A DNA stretch of 64,000 bases. Origin: Neurospora tetraspora. Its lineage: Eukaryota; Ascomycota; Sordariomycetes; Sordariales; Sordariaceae. Positions 42,648 through 52,962 of this stretch are shown here, piece by piece (within the stretch, counting starts at the first letter, position 1; each line of letters starts with the position of its first letter). The translations under genes and the position numbers were made by a program. The stretch spans positions 1,054,001 through 1,118,000 of the forward strand of contig NW_026944390.1 of NCBI RefSeq assembly GCF_033439725.1, read 5' to 3'. The notes under the pieces were generated by a model that ran no database searches, was not told the origin of the DNA, and saw only the letters and a program-made list of their open reading frames with translations.

Positions 42648-43485
42648 CCCGAATGCTCATTGCGAGGTAGTCGAGCCGCTCAGTGTTACGACGCTTATCA
42701 TAGTTGTGAGGACTTCTGTGTAAGAAGGAGGAAGAAGGGGTACATGTCTGATTGCAGGAAATACAGCAAGAATCGGGAAGTGGGTCCAGAAGGTTGAAAG
42801 CGGAGATCGCACAAGTGACAACGCAGCGGCCCGCATTGTTCAGCTCCCCAACTTGTAGCGTAGCACTCAGCACCTTCCCCCCCCCGACCCGGCTGCCACC
42901 TTACCAAGACTTGTCTAAAATTAGACGTTCGTTGCGTGAGGCCGGGCAGCAGGCGGTCACTCCAGGTACCTCATTCAGTGAGCCGAAGAGGAGGAAAGGA
43001 TAAGGCCCGGAAGGGCCGTAATGTGTTGGCGGGTAGATAGCATAGGATTCAATTGACCGTCATCTTCACCTTGGCTACTTCGCTTCTTGCCTTCCATCAT
43101 TCATAAACCAAGTCACTGTCCTGGCCAGGTGCTTTGAGTGATCACCCTAAATATTCGGGTACCTTCGTTATGGCGGTCCCCAGAGCCAGAGGTTTGTAGC
43201 GTGCGTCGGCTCAAATCTCAATGCTCCCATGTTTACCGAACCCTTGGTGGCATAAAGCATGGCATCAATCCCGTCCGAGCCCACATCATGGCTCGAGGAC
43301 GAGGAGTATACTGTTGAATGGTGATCTCAGGCGGATTGCAAGGCGTAGTTCCTAGAGTCTTTCATCCAAAGCCGCCCCTACCGCAAATCATCGAGTCCCT
43401 CGGTCAGCCCGACTACTCGCCCGACCACAATCTTCCCGTCCGTCCGCTTGAAGCCTCAATGCCTTTCCCTTTGGGTGAGAATGCA
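42648..43485. other. No gene seen
   Basis: About 0.8 kb of normal-GC sequence between the LINE relic and the 3' end of the first NACHT-WD40 fragment. No supported frame or repeat. Confidence 0.45.
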
Positions 43486-44926
43486 TTAGATATCCTGCGA
43501 GAAGCTAATAAACCAAACCAGTCCCGATACGCTGCCGATGGATATCATCCGTCCCTGGAGGTCACAACTAGACGGTCGGTAATTCGGTGGCAGCCAGAGT
43601 ACGTTCTGGCCGTTGCAAGTAATCCAAGACCTATCCTGTCCCAAGCCATAGCCATGGCTCTCTGGATTATCTAGTACAACTTGGCTTTCGGTAGTTTCTG
43701 TAACTATGTTAATACGTCCAACATTGGTACGTAGGTAGCAATTAGTATGGTCAAACGATATATCGGTCATTATAGTACTAGTAATAATCGTTTGGAGGCA
43801 GCTCCCCGATGCCGGATCCCAGATCTTGATCGTGTGGTCCGCCGAACCGGACGCAACCCGCTGGCCATCAGGCGAGAATGCCACTGAGTGAACCTCCCTG
43901 CTATGACCTTCTAAGGTCTGGAGGCATGCATTCCAATCCAATTCTACAGCCGGCTTAGTTCGAATCCATTCAGGTTCTTCTGCCCTGAAATTCCTCTTTA
44001 TCAAGCTACCGCTTGGAGCAAATACAATCGCTGATATGTATGTTTGAAGTGGAGCTTGCTCTATTATTGACTTATAAGATAGAGCAAAGCGGTAAGCATC
44101 CCAAACAAGCTTTGATAACTGCGATTGATCATTACCTTCCTATATCTCTAGTTAGACCAAGTTCCTAGTGCGGAGTTAGACTTGTACTTACTTGCAGGCC
44201 CTCGAGCTTTCTAATAGCAACAACGCCCGCAGGCATAGTTTGGAACAGACTTAGAGCTTCCAGCCAGTAAAGGTACTTCGTCTTGAGGAATGTATAGACA
44301 ACCCCGTTATCCTGTAAACGATCATGCCGTTTTGTGTTCGTACTGGAAACCAAGTCGCATAGGTGATCAACCCAGTAGACGCACGAGTACCGCACCGTCG
44401 CTAGCGGGTCCGGATTCGGTACTTGGACCTTGTCACTCGGACATCCCGGTGCGCTTAAGCCGTATATGTCGCGTCGCAGTGTTGTAGACATGGCATCAAG
44501 TGACCTCGAGAAGATGGTATAGTTCACATCTTCTTTCCCAGAAGGAAAAATCCACCTGAACGCCTCCTGAGAAGCTTGGTTGCCAGCTTTATCAGAGGCT
44601 TTGCCAAGTAAAAAGTCCTTAGCTGACTGATGAACAAAATAGACGGTTTGTTCTCGTAAACTTAGAAATGAACCGCAAAGCCCTATAATATCTTTTAGAG
44701 ATTCAAGATTGTTGCAAATGGTATTGGGCAACTCGGCGAGAGAGGCTAGTTCTTGAAGGCTGATTGGCCGGCGAACAATTGCGACAACGGCAAGAATGTG
44801 CTTGCAGTAATCGGATCCATCGAACTGGCTCATATTCTCTCTCATCCGCGCATATAGAGCATCCAGTCCAGATGGAAACTTGCGTAGCTTTTCTACGGCA
44901 AACCCTTTCTGGACCTTTTCAAGTGC
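43486..44926 (-). pseudogene. NACHT-WD40 NLR-type gene, copy 1, lacking its 5' part
   Basis: Two exons on minus: 44926-44192 (open at its left-hand end, truncated) and 44139-43486, joined across a 52-bp intron (44191-44140; GTAAGT donor). Exon 1 starts in the post-NACHT helical region (EKVQKGFAVEKLRKFPSG, FVHQSAKDFLLG). Exon 2 contains the junction helix (EEPEWIRTKPAVELDW), one recognisable WD40 unit (LEGHSREVHSVAFSPDG ... TIKIWDPASG) and a C-terminal part ending WFISFSQDI. Exon 2 is fully open. The P-loop and Walker B part of NACHT is absent because sequence upstream of 44926 is a LINE fragment. Fungal proteins of this architecture act in incompatibility or innate-immunity signalling, with WD40 repeats as ligand sensors. 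Copy 2 lies 15 kb to the right. Confidence 0.75.
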
Positions 44927-45857
44927 AAAGAAGCGGAAATAGAGTGACAATACGATAGCTCCCTACGAGCGAAGAAAACAAGCTCTTGAAACTCGCCAAG
45001 GAAAAGGCCAGAGAAGCCACTCAACAGGGCACCACTCCGCAAACGCAAACGCCCAGAATGCGGTCGACAACGCTCCGCGTGGCGCGATCCGAGAAAGGAA
45101 CCAGCGAGCACTTACCAGAGAAAGTCGGAAGTCATTCTAAAAGAGTCGACGTAGCACTACTAGGCAAGCATACAAAGCGGCTCTACGACCGCCTGTCATG
45201 GAAGGAAGCCAGCGTACTCGCTCAGCTCAGAACAGGTATAGTAAGACTCAACGCTTACCTCCACCGAATTGGAGTAGCACCGTCCGATCAGTGCGCATGT
45301 GGGCAAGCCAGAGAGACAGTGGAACACTTCCTCTTCCGATGCAGGAGATGGACCGCGTACAGAACAGAGATGCTCCGGTGCACAAATACCCACAGAAGCA
45401 ATATCTCTTTCTATCTAGGAGGGAAATCACCATCGGATAACAAAGACTGGGCTCCCAACGTAAAGGCCGTTCGGGCAACGATACGGTTCGCAATAACCAC
45501 GGGTCGACTCGACGGGAACTTACCGCAGACCGACTAAACCACCCAACCTACTACACCCGACCGAACCCACACTCATCACCTCGTACTACGGAGAGCAGGC
45601 ATCGCTTCAGCCGCCGAAGATAGGACGTTGAACACTTGAAGAATCGCCTTCAAGTCGGCCTACTAACAACCCTACTAACCTACGAGAATCCGCAGAAAAA
45701 TGGTAGAAGAGAGGGCAGAAGCTAGAATGGACATTGTACGGGCTGCAAGGAGATCAGGGCATATCTTGGGAAATGTATGATCAGATTGTTATTAGTTGCC
45801 CTTTCGGGTTAAGCCCGCCGGGCGGAATAAACTGTCTGTGTGTGTGTGTGTGTGAAG
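44927..45857 (+). mobile_element. 5'-truncated LINE (Tad-like), 3' end with (TG)n tail
   Basis: An open frame at 44986-45537 encodes the C-terminal part of a fungal LINE polyprotein: LGKHTKRLYDRLSWKEASVL, then LAQLRTGIVRLNAYLHRIG and CACGQARETVEHFLFRCRRW (a Cys/His motif) and ATIRFAITTGRLDG. About 300 bases of 3' UTR follow, ending in (TG)8 at 45837-45854, a simple-repeat tail typical of such elements. The 5' edge coincides with the point where NLR copy 1 loses homology to copy 2, so this insertion, or an associated deletion, removed the 5' half of that gene. No RIP signature. Confidence 0.8.
45837..45854. repeat. (TG)n microsatellite, LINE tail
   Basis: CTGTGTGTGTGTGTGTGTG at the 3' end of the LINE fragment. 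Confidence 0.85.
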
Positions 45858-46310
45858 GAAGCCAACCTTCTACTTTTATCACAACTTACCCATACCTTTG
45901 ACCTCTTTAGCAGTATCCCACACATATTTAGTACATGGTATATAAGTCGACGATGATAAGCTTAGATATCTCCTCTTGTTGGTCCTTTTGGTTCGATTAA
46001 ACTTGACTTGTTGTTGCGTCTGTTGCTCCGGCCATATTGTCTCTGGCACCGCTCACGTCCCCTCCTGTCGGCATGATATATCAGACGGGAAAGCTCGGTT
46101 GCGTCTTGAACCATCTCAATTATTGCGGAAGAATTCCATGCCACGCGAGCCCTGCACGGTGTTCTGCACTCTTAAACCGAGCCAAAGTCGACTGCGCGTC
46201 TTATCTGAAGGAAATCCCTGATGTCCATCTCATTGTGGTCCGAGAAGCGGCCAAATGGCTAATCAACTCAAACATATAAGACTGCCACCAGTCAACCCTC
46301 AAGTTGATAC
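45858..46310. other. No gene seen
   Basis: Sequence 5' of the 46.3-kb ORF. It does not resume homology with NLR copy 2, so the LINE did not simply split the gene. Confidence 0.45.
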
Positions 46311-46769
46311 ATGAAGTCCCCAGTTACTTCCCTCACAAGCATGCCCCCACCGCCTCCCATCCAGCACCCCCCGGTCCAGGTCATACGGAATCCTCACCGA
46401 AAACGCCTTGTCGGCAGCGGCGACCGTACCAGGTTCTTCCTCGTCTGGCACTACACCCTCGACGAACCGTCAGACCTCTCCCAGCGCCAATGGCGGAGCT
46501 TCGAGAAGCGCTTCTTCCGCACCTGCTGTCGCGTCCTCGACTCGAGCCGCTCGGAAAAGGACGTCTTCCTCCGCCGCGCTCAGGTCGGGTATGACCCCGG
46601 GCTCCGCGTGTTCTTTTATAAGGACTGGCTGCGCTATACGCTTGTGTACGTCAATGAGCGGGAGTTGGCCTGGCTGGAAGAGTTTGGGCGGCCGGAGGTT
46701 CGTTTGCTAGACTTGTTTTTTTTTTACCATGGTTATCTTCCCGATGACGTTGTTGTGGCAGTGCACTGA
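46311..46769 (+). CDS. Hypothetical protein, 152 aa
   Basis: Single frame with GC-rich third positions, starting MKSPVTSLTSMPPPPPIQ, then an aromatic- and Arg-rich central part (RTRFFLVWHYTLDEPSDLS, RQWRSFEKRFFRTCCRVL) and a hydrophobic C-terminal stretch, LDLFFFYHGYLPDDVVVAV. A T-run in the gene produces the FFF. The alternative frames in the same stretch have no such composition. No domain recognised. Plausible because of length and codon bias, but there is no independent support. Confidence 0.4.
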   Translation: MKSPVTSLTSMPPPPPIQHPPVQVIRNPHRKRLVGSGDRTRFFLVWHYTLDEPSDLSQRQWRSFEKRFFRTCCRVLDSSRSEKDVFLRRAQVGYDPGLRVFFYKDWLRYTLVYVNERELAWLEEFGRPEVRLLDLFFFYHGYLPDDVVVAVH

Positions 46770-47744
46770 CGGAGCGTAACCTAGCTCGAAGTCTTGGAAG
46801 AGGACTTTGTGGGTGTTTATGCTTAGATCTGGCTAAGATGAGGAGGATTAACGAACAATGAATGTCGGATGAGAATACGACAAACGACGAGTCTCGAGAC
46901 TGAATACACGACGCATATTACATATGTCGACGATGCGATATATATACGAGTACTGGGATTTACGGACGAGCGAAACACTGGTGCAACGACAGTGTGGTTA
47001 ACGACTCCGCGCGGTGACTATAGTTTTTACAGAAGCTATAGGAAAGGTATGTGTTACCACCAATGTTCCTCAGTCGTCCAAATATTTATTAGTGATTTAT
47101 TAGCGTTGATTTTGGCTTATTCTAACAATGTCCAGTACTGAGCTAGTGTTCACGGTCAACCTCAGACATCCAAGAAACCCCGTCAAACGTGAGCCGAAGG
47201 GATCACGGAGTTCCGTCCTGTACATGGCTGCATGTGTGGCTGGATGGAGGCAACGCCCTTGGCTATTGTCATGTCTTCCTGCCGCGTTAAGGTTCGGCCC
47301 GTCCGGGTATTTCCCGCCCGGATAAGAGCGGAATAGAATAGCGGAACGGAATAGGCCTCATGACTCGGACGTATTCGACGGGATTGATCAGCGAGAGCAT
47401 GACAAAGATTATATGGATAGATAAGGGAAACTGTTCGGATCAAGGCACTTGGTCGTCATCCATTGGCATTTGCAGCTCTTATTACAAGTCGGGGTAGTCA
47501 TTCGTTATCACGAAGAATGGATAAAGCTTCTCAAGGTCACTACGAATTGCGCAGCAAGCGGCCGCCCACGGGTGTTTATTGACAACTGCCGGTGCCTAGA
47601 GAATAGAGTCAGAAGGACAGGTGGAAACTAGGTTCAAGTGTGCAACCCTGGATATGACTGCCTGTGGTTGTGCTACGAGACGAATCCCCGTCTACTTGAC
47701 TTCCGGATCATCCCACGAACCATGATCCCCTTCGGATCACGGTG
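46770..47744. other. No gene seen
   Basis: About 1 kb upstream (in map order) of the nitrilase 3' end. Short frames only; no recognisable RNA or repeat. Confidence 0.5.
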
Positions 47745-48806
47745 TCAGTTCCGATGTACCGCAGCATCCTTCTTCTCCTTATCGTACGAAAGCCAGAGGA
47801 GGTCGGGGCGGCTGTAGTGGCCGACGATATCCTGGAAACTCTTGTTGGTCACCACCCTGGTCAGGTCCAGGTCGGCATACACGATACCCTCGGCGCTCGG
47901 CTTGTCGGCCAGGGGTTGCGTAAGGCGTCGCCCGTCGGGGCCAATGACGCAGCTGTGGCCGCCGCCGGGCTCGCGGAACAGCATGCCGTTGCGCGTGTCC
48001 ATGGCCTCGATGCCGCTCTCGTTGCACACGGCGGTGCAGTGCAGCACGAACGCGCCGCTCTCGACGGCGAACGTCTGCGACAGGTTCTGGCACCCGTCGG
48101 CCGTCATGCTCCACAGACCCGGAAATTCGACGCCCGGGTAGGGGTCGATGGGCGGCCACATGGCGATATGAATGACGACGCCCTGCTGGATCTCGTGGAA
48201 CTTGAGGAGCGGCTGAGCGTGTTCCCAGCAGTTGAGCGTGCCGACCTTGATGGACCCCAGCTCCGACCCGAAGTCGAGCTCTGCGACGCAGTTGAGGTCC
48301 GGGCCGGACCCGTCGCCGAAGATTGTGCGTTCCATGTGCGTCGGCTTGAGCTTGCGGCGCTGCAACACCACCTCTCCCTGCGGCGAGATGATGGCCTGTC
48401 CCATGTACAGGCTGCCGGAAGAGCTGCGCTCCGAGAAGCCGATGACGACCGCGATTGAATCTTCCTTGGCAGCTTGTTGGAGCTGCTCCATCTCGGGCGA
48501 GTTGGCTGTGAGGGAGTTGTACGCATACTTCGTGTTCAGCGCCGGGTCGACCGGTCGGGCCCTATCCAGATTCCAGAACCAAGTTAGTTACCTGGAGCAG
48601 CATCTTGTAATAAACAATCAATGGGGTCGTCGAGCCTACCAACACCAACCAGGGTAGCCCGGGGCCCATGTCTCGGAAAATGCAACGATCTTTGCGCCAT
48701 TGCTTGCGGCTTCGTGGACGAGCGATACCGCTTTCTTGATGGACGCCTGAAGATCCAGCCAGATCGGCTCGGCCTGTGTGACTGCGACTTTGATCGTTGT
48801 TGCCAT
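47745..48806 (-). CDS. Nitrilase (carbon-nitrogen hydrolase), 327 aa, two exons
   Basis: Exons 48806-48640 and 48561-47745 with a 78-bp intron (48639-48562, GTAGGC donor, GATAG acceptor). Splicing restores [16 protein letters not shown], the conserved segment after the first catalytic motif. The start ATG at 48806 gives [19 protein letters not shown], the normal nitrilase N-terminus; an upstream in-frame Met is not needed. The catalytic triad is complete: Glu45 in [13 protein letters not shown], Lys128 in [12 protein letters not shown] and Cys167 in [14 protein letters not shown]. These proteins hydrolyse nitriles to carboxylic acids and ammonia in the cytosol; the KPTHMER motif places it among fungal/bacterial nitrilases rather than amidases. 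The length is near the usual 320-360. It appears intact and free of RIP, and has no pathway partners beside it. Substrate cannot be told. Confidence 0.92.
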
Positions 48807-49127
48807 GGTTTCCTGCGGTTGGGAAAGAAAGGGCAGGGAATTGATCCTGACTGTCTGTTTCTGTTTCGGGGCCACCTCCTTTAAGCTGGCCGGCATATCA
48901 ATTCGGTACCGGATTTCGTTCGGCAACTCAGCCAGTGCCAGCCCCTGAATTAATCCTCCTATCTCCTTGGAATTGCAAAGTAGACTTTTTATATTTGTCA
49001 TCCACTTACAGGGATCTGGCCCAATAACAGCCCTATCTTTAAGTAGCGCTGAAGACTATGGACCTTAGAGCCTAGGCCACTTCACAATTCTAAAGAGATC
49101 AACCGCGCCGCCCAACCGCAGCCGCCA

Positions 49128-49300
49128 ATGCTGCAGCTAACGGTCAAACCCCTCCCGATGGGCGAAATCGGCACCACTGCAGCAGCAACTGTCGTTACCC
49201 GAATGCTTTCAACATTTCCGTCGATCAGATTTGGACTGATGGTTGGTATTGGTGGTGGCATCCCCAAACATGACGTCCGCCTCGGAGATGTGGTCGTGAG
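49128..49300 (+). pseudogene. Nucleoside phosphorylase (PNP_UDP) fragment
   Basis: Encodes EIGTTAAATVVTRMLSTFPS and FGLMVGIGGGIPKHDVRLGDV, the start of the nucleoside phosphorylase-like domain often found N-terminal in fungal NLR proteins (phosphate-binding GIGGGIP loop included). The domain then stops: from about 49297 a different frame carries an unrelated RNase H-like protein. The upstream part of the domain (ALPLE-type start) is not visible. Probably a displaced fragment or a fusion partner. Confidence 0.65.
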
Positions 49301-50349
49301 GCTCCAAACCCACCATCAAGTTCTGCGGGTATATCTTCGGCCCAGGCATTTCCGGCAACGCAACAAAAGATCGAGCTATCTCCACGGCCGGTTACGCCCT
49401 ACAGAAAGAGCTCCACCAAACCCCAACCCACGTCTGGATGGCCTTCTTCACCGGCGCCTCCTGGACGAAGACGGCTAGTCCCTCGGGCGCATACTCCGTC
49501 GTCTTTCCATCCCCCAACTCAACCGATCATCACAAACTGGCCAAGATGGCTTGGTACATGGCCTCCTCCTCGGAGGTGGTCAATGAGAAGAGACTGTCCG
49601 GCCTGGCAGTTGCGCAGGCACTCCACATTGCGGACGAGAGATTGCGCGCCCTGCCTAACAATAAGGAGCGGCCGAAGAAGGCGACGATAAAGGTGTTTGT
49701 GTATTGCGTGGAGACGCTCAAAAACATCGACGACCCTGGCAGCATCGGGGGTGATGGAAGGGAGGCGCAGCTGGAAATGGTTAAGTTGATCGAGGATCTT
49801 TCATACAGCCTCTGCAATATTGCTGGCATCAATGTGAGACTGTACCTCCAGTGGGTGCCGGCGGACTATGGGAAGATGGTGTGCACTAGGGATTTCGCAA
49901 AGCGGTGTCGTCGGAAAAAAGGCAGGAAGGATTTGTATTACGTTGGGAATGATGTGAGGGATGCTGGGCTGATGCCTGAGGGCGTTTCTGGCTTCATTGA
50001 ACGGGATACTGTGGAAGAGAGTCAGCAGTCTACGATGGAGGAGTCAGGAGGGTCCGTGCCAATGGCGGAGGAGGGACCTGCCTCGATGGCGGAAGTGGTG
50101 TTGGAGGAGTTGCCAGTAGAGGTACCCAGCCCCATCGATGGCCGGGCTGGTGTGGATCAGGAAGAGATGCCCATGGATGAAAAGGACGCGGTCGAGGAGC
50201 AGACTACGACCAGCGAGCAGGTCCCGAATGACGGGCTCGTCACGAACGACGAACAGGCCTCGCTCAATCAGCAAATACTTGCTGATTGCTACCAGCAGCA
50301 GATTCAATTCCTCGGCGAACAAGGGAACCAGGACGTTGCAAATCAATAG
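49297..50349 (+). CDS. RNase H-like fold protein (degenerate active site), about 350 aa
   Basis: Frame open from about 49297 (first visible Met at 49438) to a stop at 50349. From 49300 it reads IKFCGYIFGPGIS, then AGYALQKELHQTPTHVWMAF and GAYSVVFPSPNSTDHHKLAK, GLAVAQALHIADERL, TIKVFVYCVETLKNID and VRLYLQWVPADYGKM. This order matches the beta strands and helices of RNase H-like proteins, but the acidic catalytic positions are mostly replaced (TGAS, VYC), so it may bind rather than cut nucleic acid. The C-terminal 150 residues are Glu/Gln/Ala-rich and disordered. Its middle segment resembles family A at 27.4 kb. Start uncertain: no Met is found upstream of 49297 before a stop, so either 49438 is used or it is spliced to the phosphorylase fragment. 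Confidence 0.55.
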
Positions 50350-51433
50350 ATGTCGAGAGGGCTTGCGGATGGCTATGCCGATGAGTTGCGTCACTTGGTC
50401 CCGGACCATCTGTTGCCTTCTCCCCCCTCGCCGTAATGGAGATCTATCTCGCATTGCGCCGGGGGCTCTTTGGCTACCAAACTTGTATTGCTTGAGGGAT
50501 ATAAAGAAGGATTTGTGGATTGTCTGGAGGGCATGTTGTTTTGTTAGAGCGTATGGAGTTTGGCGTTGTTCTGGGTTCCTCTTTGTGGGGCATGTCTTTG
50601 CTGTTACAAATCGCCTTGCATCCTAAGAAGCAGGTTTAAAGGACAACTCCACCTCGAATCAGCCTTTCACAATCTTTCCTCCTACAAGAATTTATCTTGG
50701 TTTACTCCCCAATCTTTATTATTTACTCCCTATTACTTCCTATCACATTAGGAGTTCCCCTAGTCGTCGTATATCTCAACAGCAACGCTAGAGGGACCGT
50801 AATGGTAATATTACGCAGAATATATCCGCAGCAGTCAAAAGTTGATAGAACTCTCTCGTATATTCTAGCAGGCGCGGAGGGCTCTAATAATAATACCTCG
50901 CTTTATACTTAAGCTTTCGGTCGATCTTTTTAGTAACCCGATTCCGTCTCTTGAAAGCGCGTATGGAGAGATATCCTAAGTGTTTACTTGAGAGAGCGGG
51001 AGGATGAAAATGATGATGGAAATGATGATGGCGGAGAAGGTAGCAGAAGTGGCAAAATTTGCTGTGAAGGGTTCCCGACTAGATGTCTCGTCTTAGTCTT
51101 AGCACGAACCAGATTACGGCCGAGACACTATGCTGCCCCATAGCTTTGTAGAGTCACCTAGCCTGCCAAAATCCACCTTGCTAAGCACTACAGCCTAACC
51201 TAAACCGTAAGCCGTTTCTGGCACTGATGCAACCCACTCCAAACGCGCTTACAAATAACTCGCTTCAGCTCCACAGGCCGGCGATTGTTGATGGTTAAGA
51301 ACAACCCCCAATAGCTGCATAAGGATGCAGATATACAGATTAGAAACTTTTACGGTAGTTTTACATATAACCGAATAGAGGCCTTCAGATTGCACTATAC
51401 AGCAAGAATTAAGATGAGCCTAGCCACTCCATT
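50350..51433. other. Spacer with no firm gene
   Basis: Includes a 71-codon frame at 50697-50912 with a hydrophobic start (FIIYSLLLPITLGVPLVVVY) that could be a membrane segment, but nothing supports it further. No repeats apart from the LTR border at 51434. Confidence 0.4.
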
Positions 51434-51484
51434 TGTTGGTGGGTCCCAGGCAGGCAACTGGGGCACTGGGCCAGAGTCACATGC

Positions 51485-51613
51485 TGTTGGTGGGTCCGTG
51501 CCCTGCCCAGACCACCATTCTCTAGCCTTCCAGACCCGCCAGTCTCTCTCCATAGCACACACACTCAATCAACCTCATTACAATCGCTTGATTTCGTTGT
51601 TCGTGATCTCACA
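51485..51613 (+). repeat. 5' LTR of the copia element
   Basis: 129 bp, identical to the right LTR except for one C/T difference and one extra T. The primer-binding region begins just after (GGTTATGAGCCC). Confidence 0.93.
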
Positions 51614-51777
51614 GGTTATGAGCCCTCTCAGACCTTCCCTGTGATCGCATCGCAATCAAGTAGTCTCCTTCATCACGGCATTTGCAGCACCGGGTCTTAA
51701 GCTCACGACTCGCGACCTTCGATTGAACTCGATCGACTCGCGACCTTCACCAAGCTCACCCAACAGCTACCCCGCCC

Positions 51778-52962
51778 ATGAAGATTCTGGCTAACACTTG
51801 TTGCCTTACCTCCCTTCCTCAGCAATCAACAAGTCAAGCGACTCAATCTCATTCAAATCAACCAGCGCCTAGTCTAGCGACTCGCGCCAACCTTCTACAG
51901 ACAAGCGACACCCTCATCACTGCCGCCATCATGTCTTTGACCCCGTCCTCCCTCGTTTACCTCGAGGGCGAGCGCAACATTGATGACTGGGAGCAAGGAC
52001 TCGAGGCTGAACTCGACTGCCTTGGCCTCACCGATTACATCTTTGGCACCGTCGTTGAGCCCGACCAAGTCGCCAAACCAGATGCCCATAAGACCTGGTT
52101 TACCCAGCGCGCCAACGCCATGAAGATCCTGTTGGCGACTCTCAAGAACCAGGCTGTCATCACCACCCTCACGATCAACGGCTGGGACAGAAAGAACAAG
52201 GATCCCAAGGTCTTGTATGACCTTATCCAGTCTTGCATTGCCCGTGTCACCAACGAAGCTCGTAGCGAAGTTCTCGCCGAGTTCTTGGCCATCAAGCGTG
52301 CCAACTTCGACACCATGGCTTCCTTTCTTAACCGCTACACCCTCCTGCGCAAGCGCGTTCAAGATGCAAAGTTCGAGATGACTGACGACTTCGAGGTTAC
52401 CCTTCTCTTCAACGCTGTTAAGCATCACTACCCTGTTGACGCCAGACACTGGGCTGCCTCCCTCGAGGACAAGACCCTTACAGTCGGTGGTCTACTGGCC
52501 AAGCTTAGCAACATCGGTAACGCAGAATCACGTACCTCCAGCATCAACGTCAACATTCAGATGTCGACCAACGGTAACAGCAACAGCAATACTGGCGGTG
52601 GCTCATCAGACAATAAAGGCAGCAAGAAGGAGGACAAGAGAGTCGACTGCCCCAAGTGCAACAAGAAGATGTATCCCTCCCAGAAGCACATGGCTTGCGG
52701 TCATCACGTTACAGCCAAGGCAGATATCTGCTGGTTCTGCAACCCCGACAAGGCTCCCGATACCTGGAGGCCCAAGAAGGATGCCATCGCGAAGAAGGCT
52801 GGCACTTCTGGCACTGCTGCTGGCACCAGCGCTTTGGGCAACAATGCCTCTACCAACCTTACTACCCCGGCTACCGCTGCCCCCAACTCTGCCTTGTTGT
52901 ATGGAGGTGGACTGTTCATGGGCATGAGCGGTATTGGCGCTGGCAGTATGGATTTTTGCTAG
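51778..52962 (+). CDS. Copia gag protein, 394 aa
   Basis: Open frame from ATG 51778; a second candidate start (ATGTCTTTGACCCCG) is at 51931. The core, about residues 60-240, carries the copia gag helical pattern: IDDWEQGLEAELDCLGL, TLKNQAVITTLTINGWD and FLNRYTLLRKRVQDAKFEM. A zinc-binding module near residue 290 has CPKCNKKMYPSQKHMACGHH and CWFC, an unusual Cys/His arrangement instead of the simple CCHC knuckle. The last ~100 residues are Ala/Thr/Gly-rich and overlap the pol frame. The stop at 52960-52962 directly follows a T5 run (52953-52957). Gag forms the virus-like particle and packages RNA. Confidence 0.92.
   Translation: MKILANTCCLTSLPQQSTSQATQSHSNQPAPSLATRANLLQTSDTLITAAIMSLTPSSLVYLEGERNIDDWEQGLEAELDCLGLTDYIFGTVVEPDQVAKPDAHKTWFTQRANAMKILLATLKNQAVITTLTINGWDRKNKDPKVLYDLIQSCIARVTNEARSEVLAEFLAIKRANFDTMASFLNRYTLLRKRVQDAKFEMTDDFEVTLLFNAVKHHYPVDARHWAASLEDKTLTVGGLLAKLSNIGNAESRTSSINVNIQMSTNGNSNSNTGGGSSDNKGSKKEDKRVDCPKCNKKMYPSQKHMACGHHVTAKADICWFCNPDKAPDTWRPKKDAIAKKAGTSGTAAGTSALGNNASTNLTTPATAAPNSALLYGGGLFMGMSGIGAGSMDFC

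Noticed and set aside
42113-42723. GC-rich plus-strand frames of 143-164 codons
   Set aside because: Antisense to the LINE relic; Gly/Arg/Val-rich shadow translations.
47742-48458. Plus-strand open frame (238 codons) opposite the nitrilase
   Set aside because: Shadow frame produced by the nitrilase's GC-rich codons; the minus-strand frame has the complete catalytic triad.
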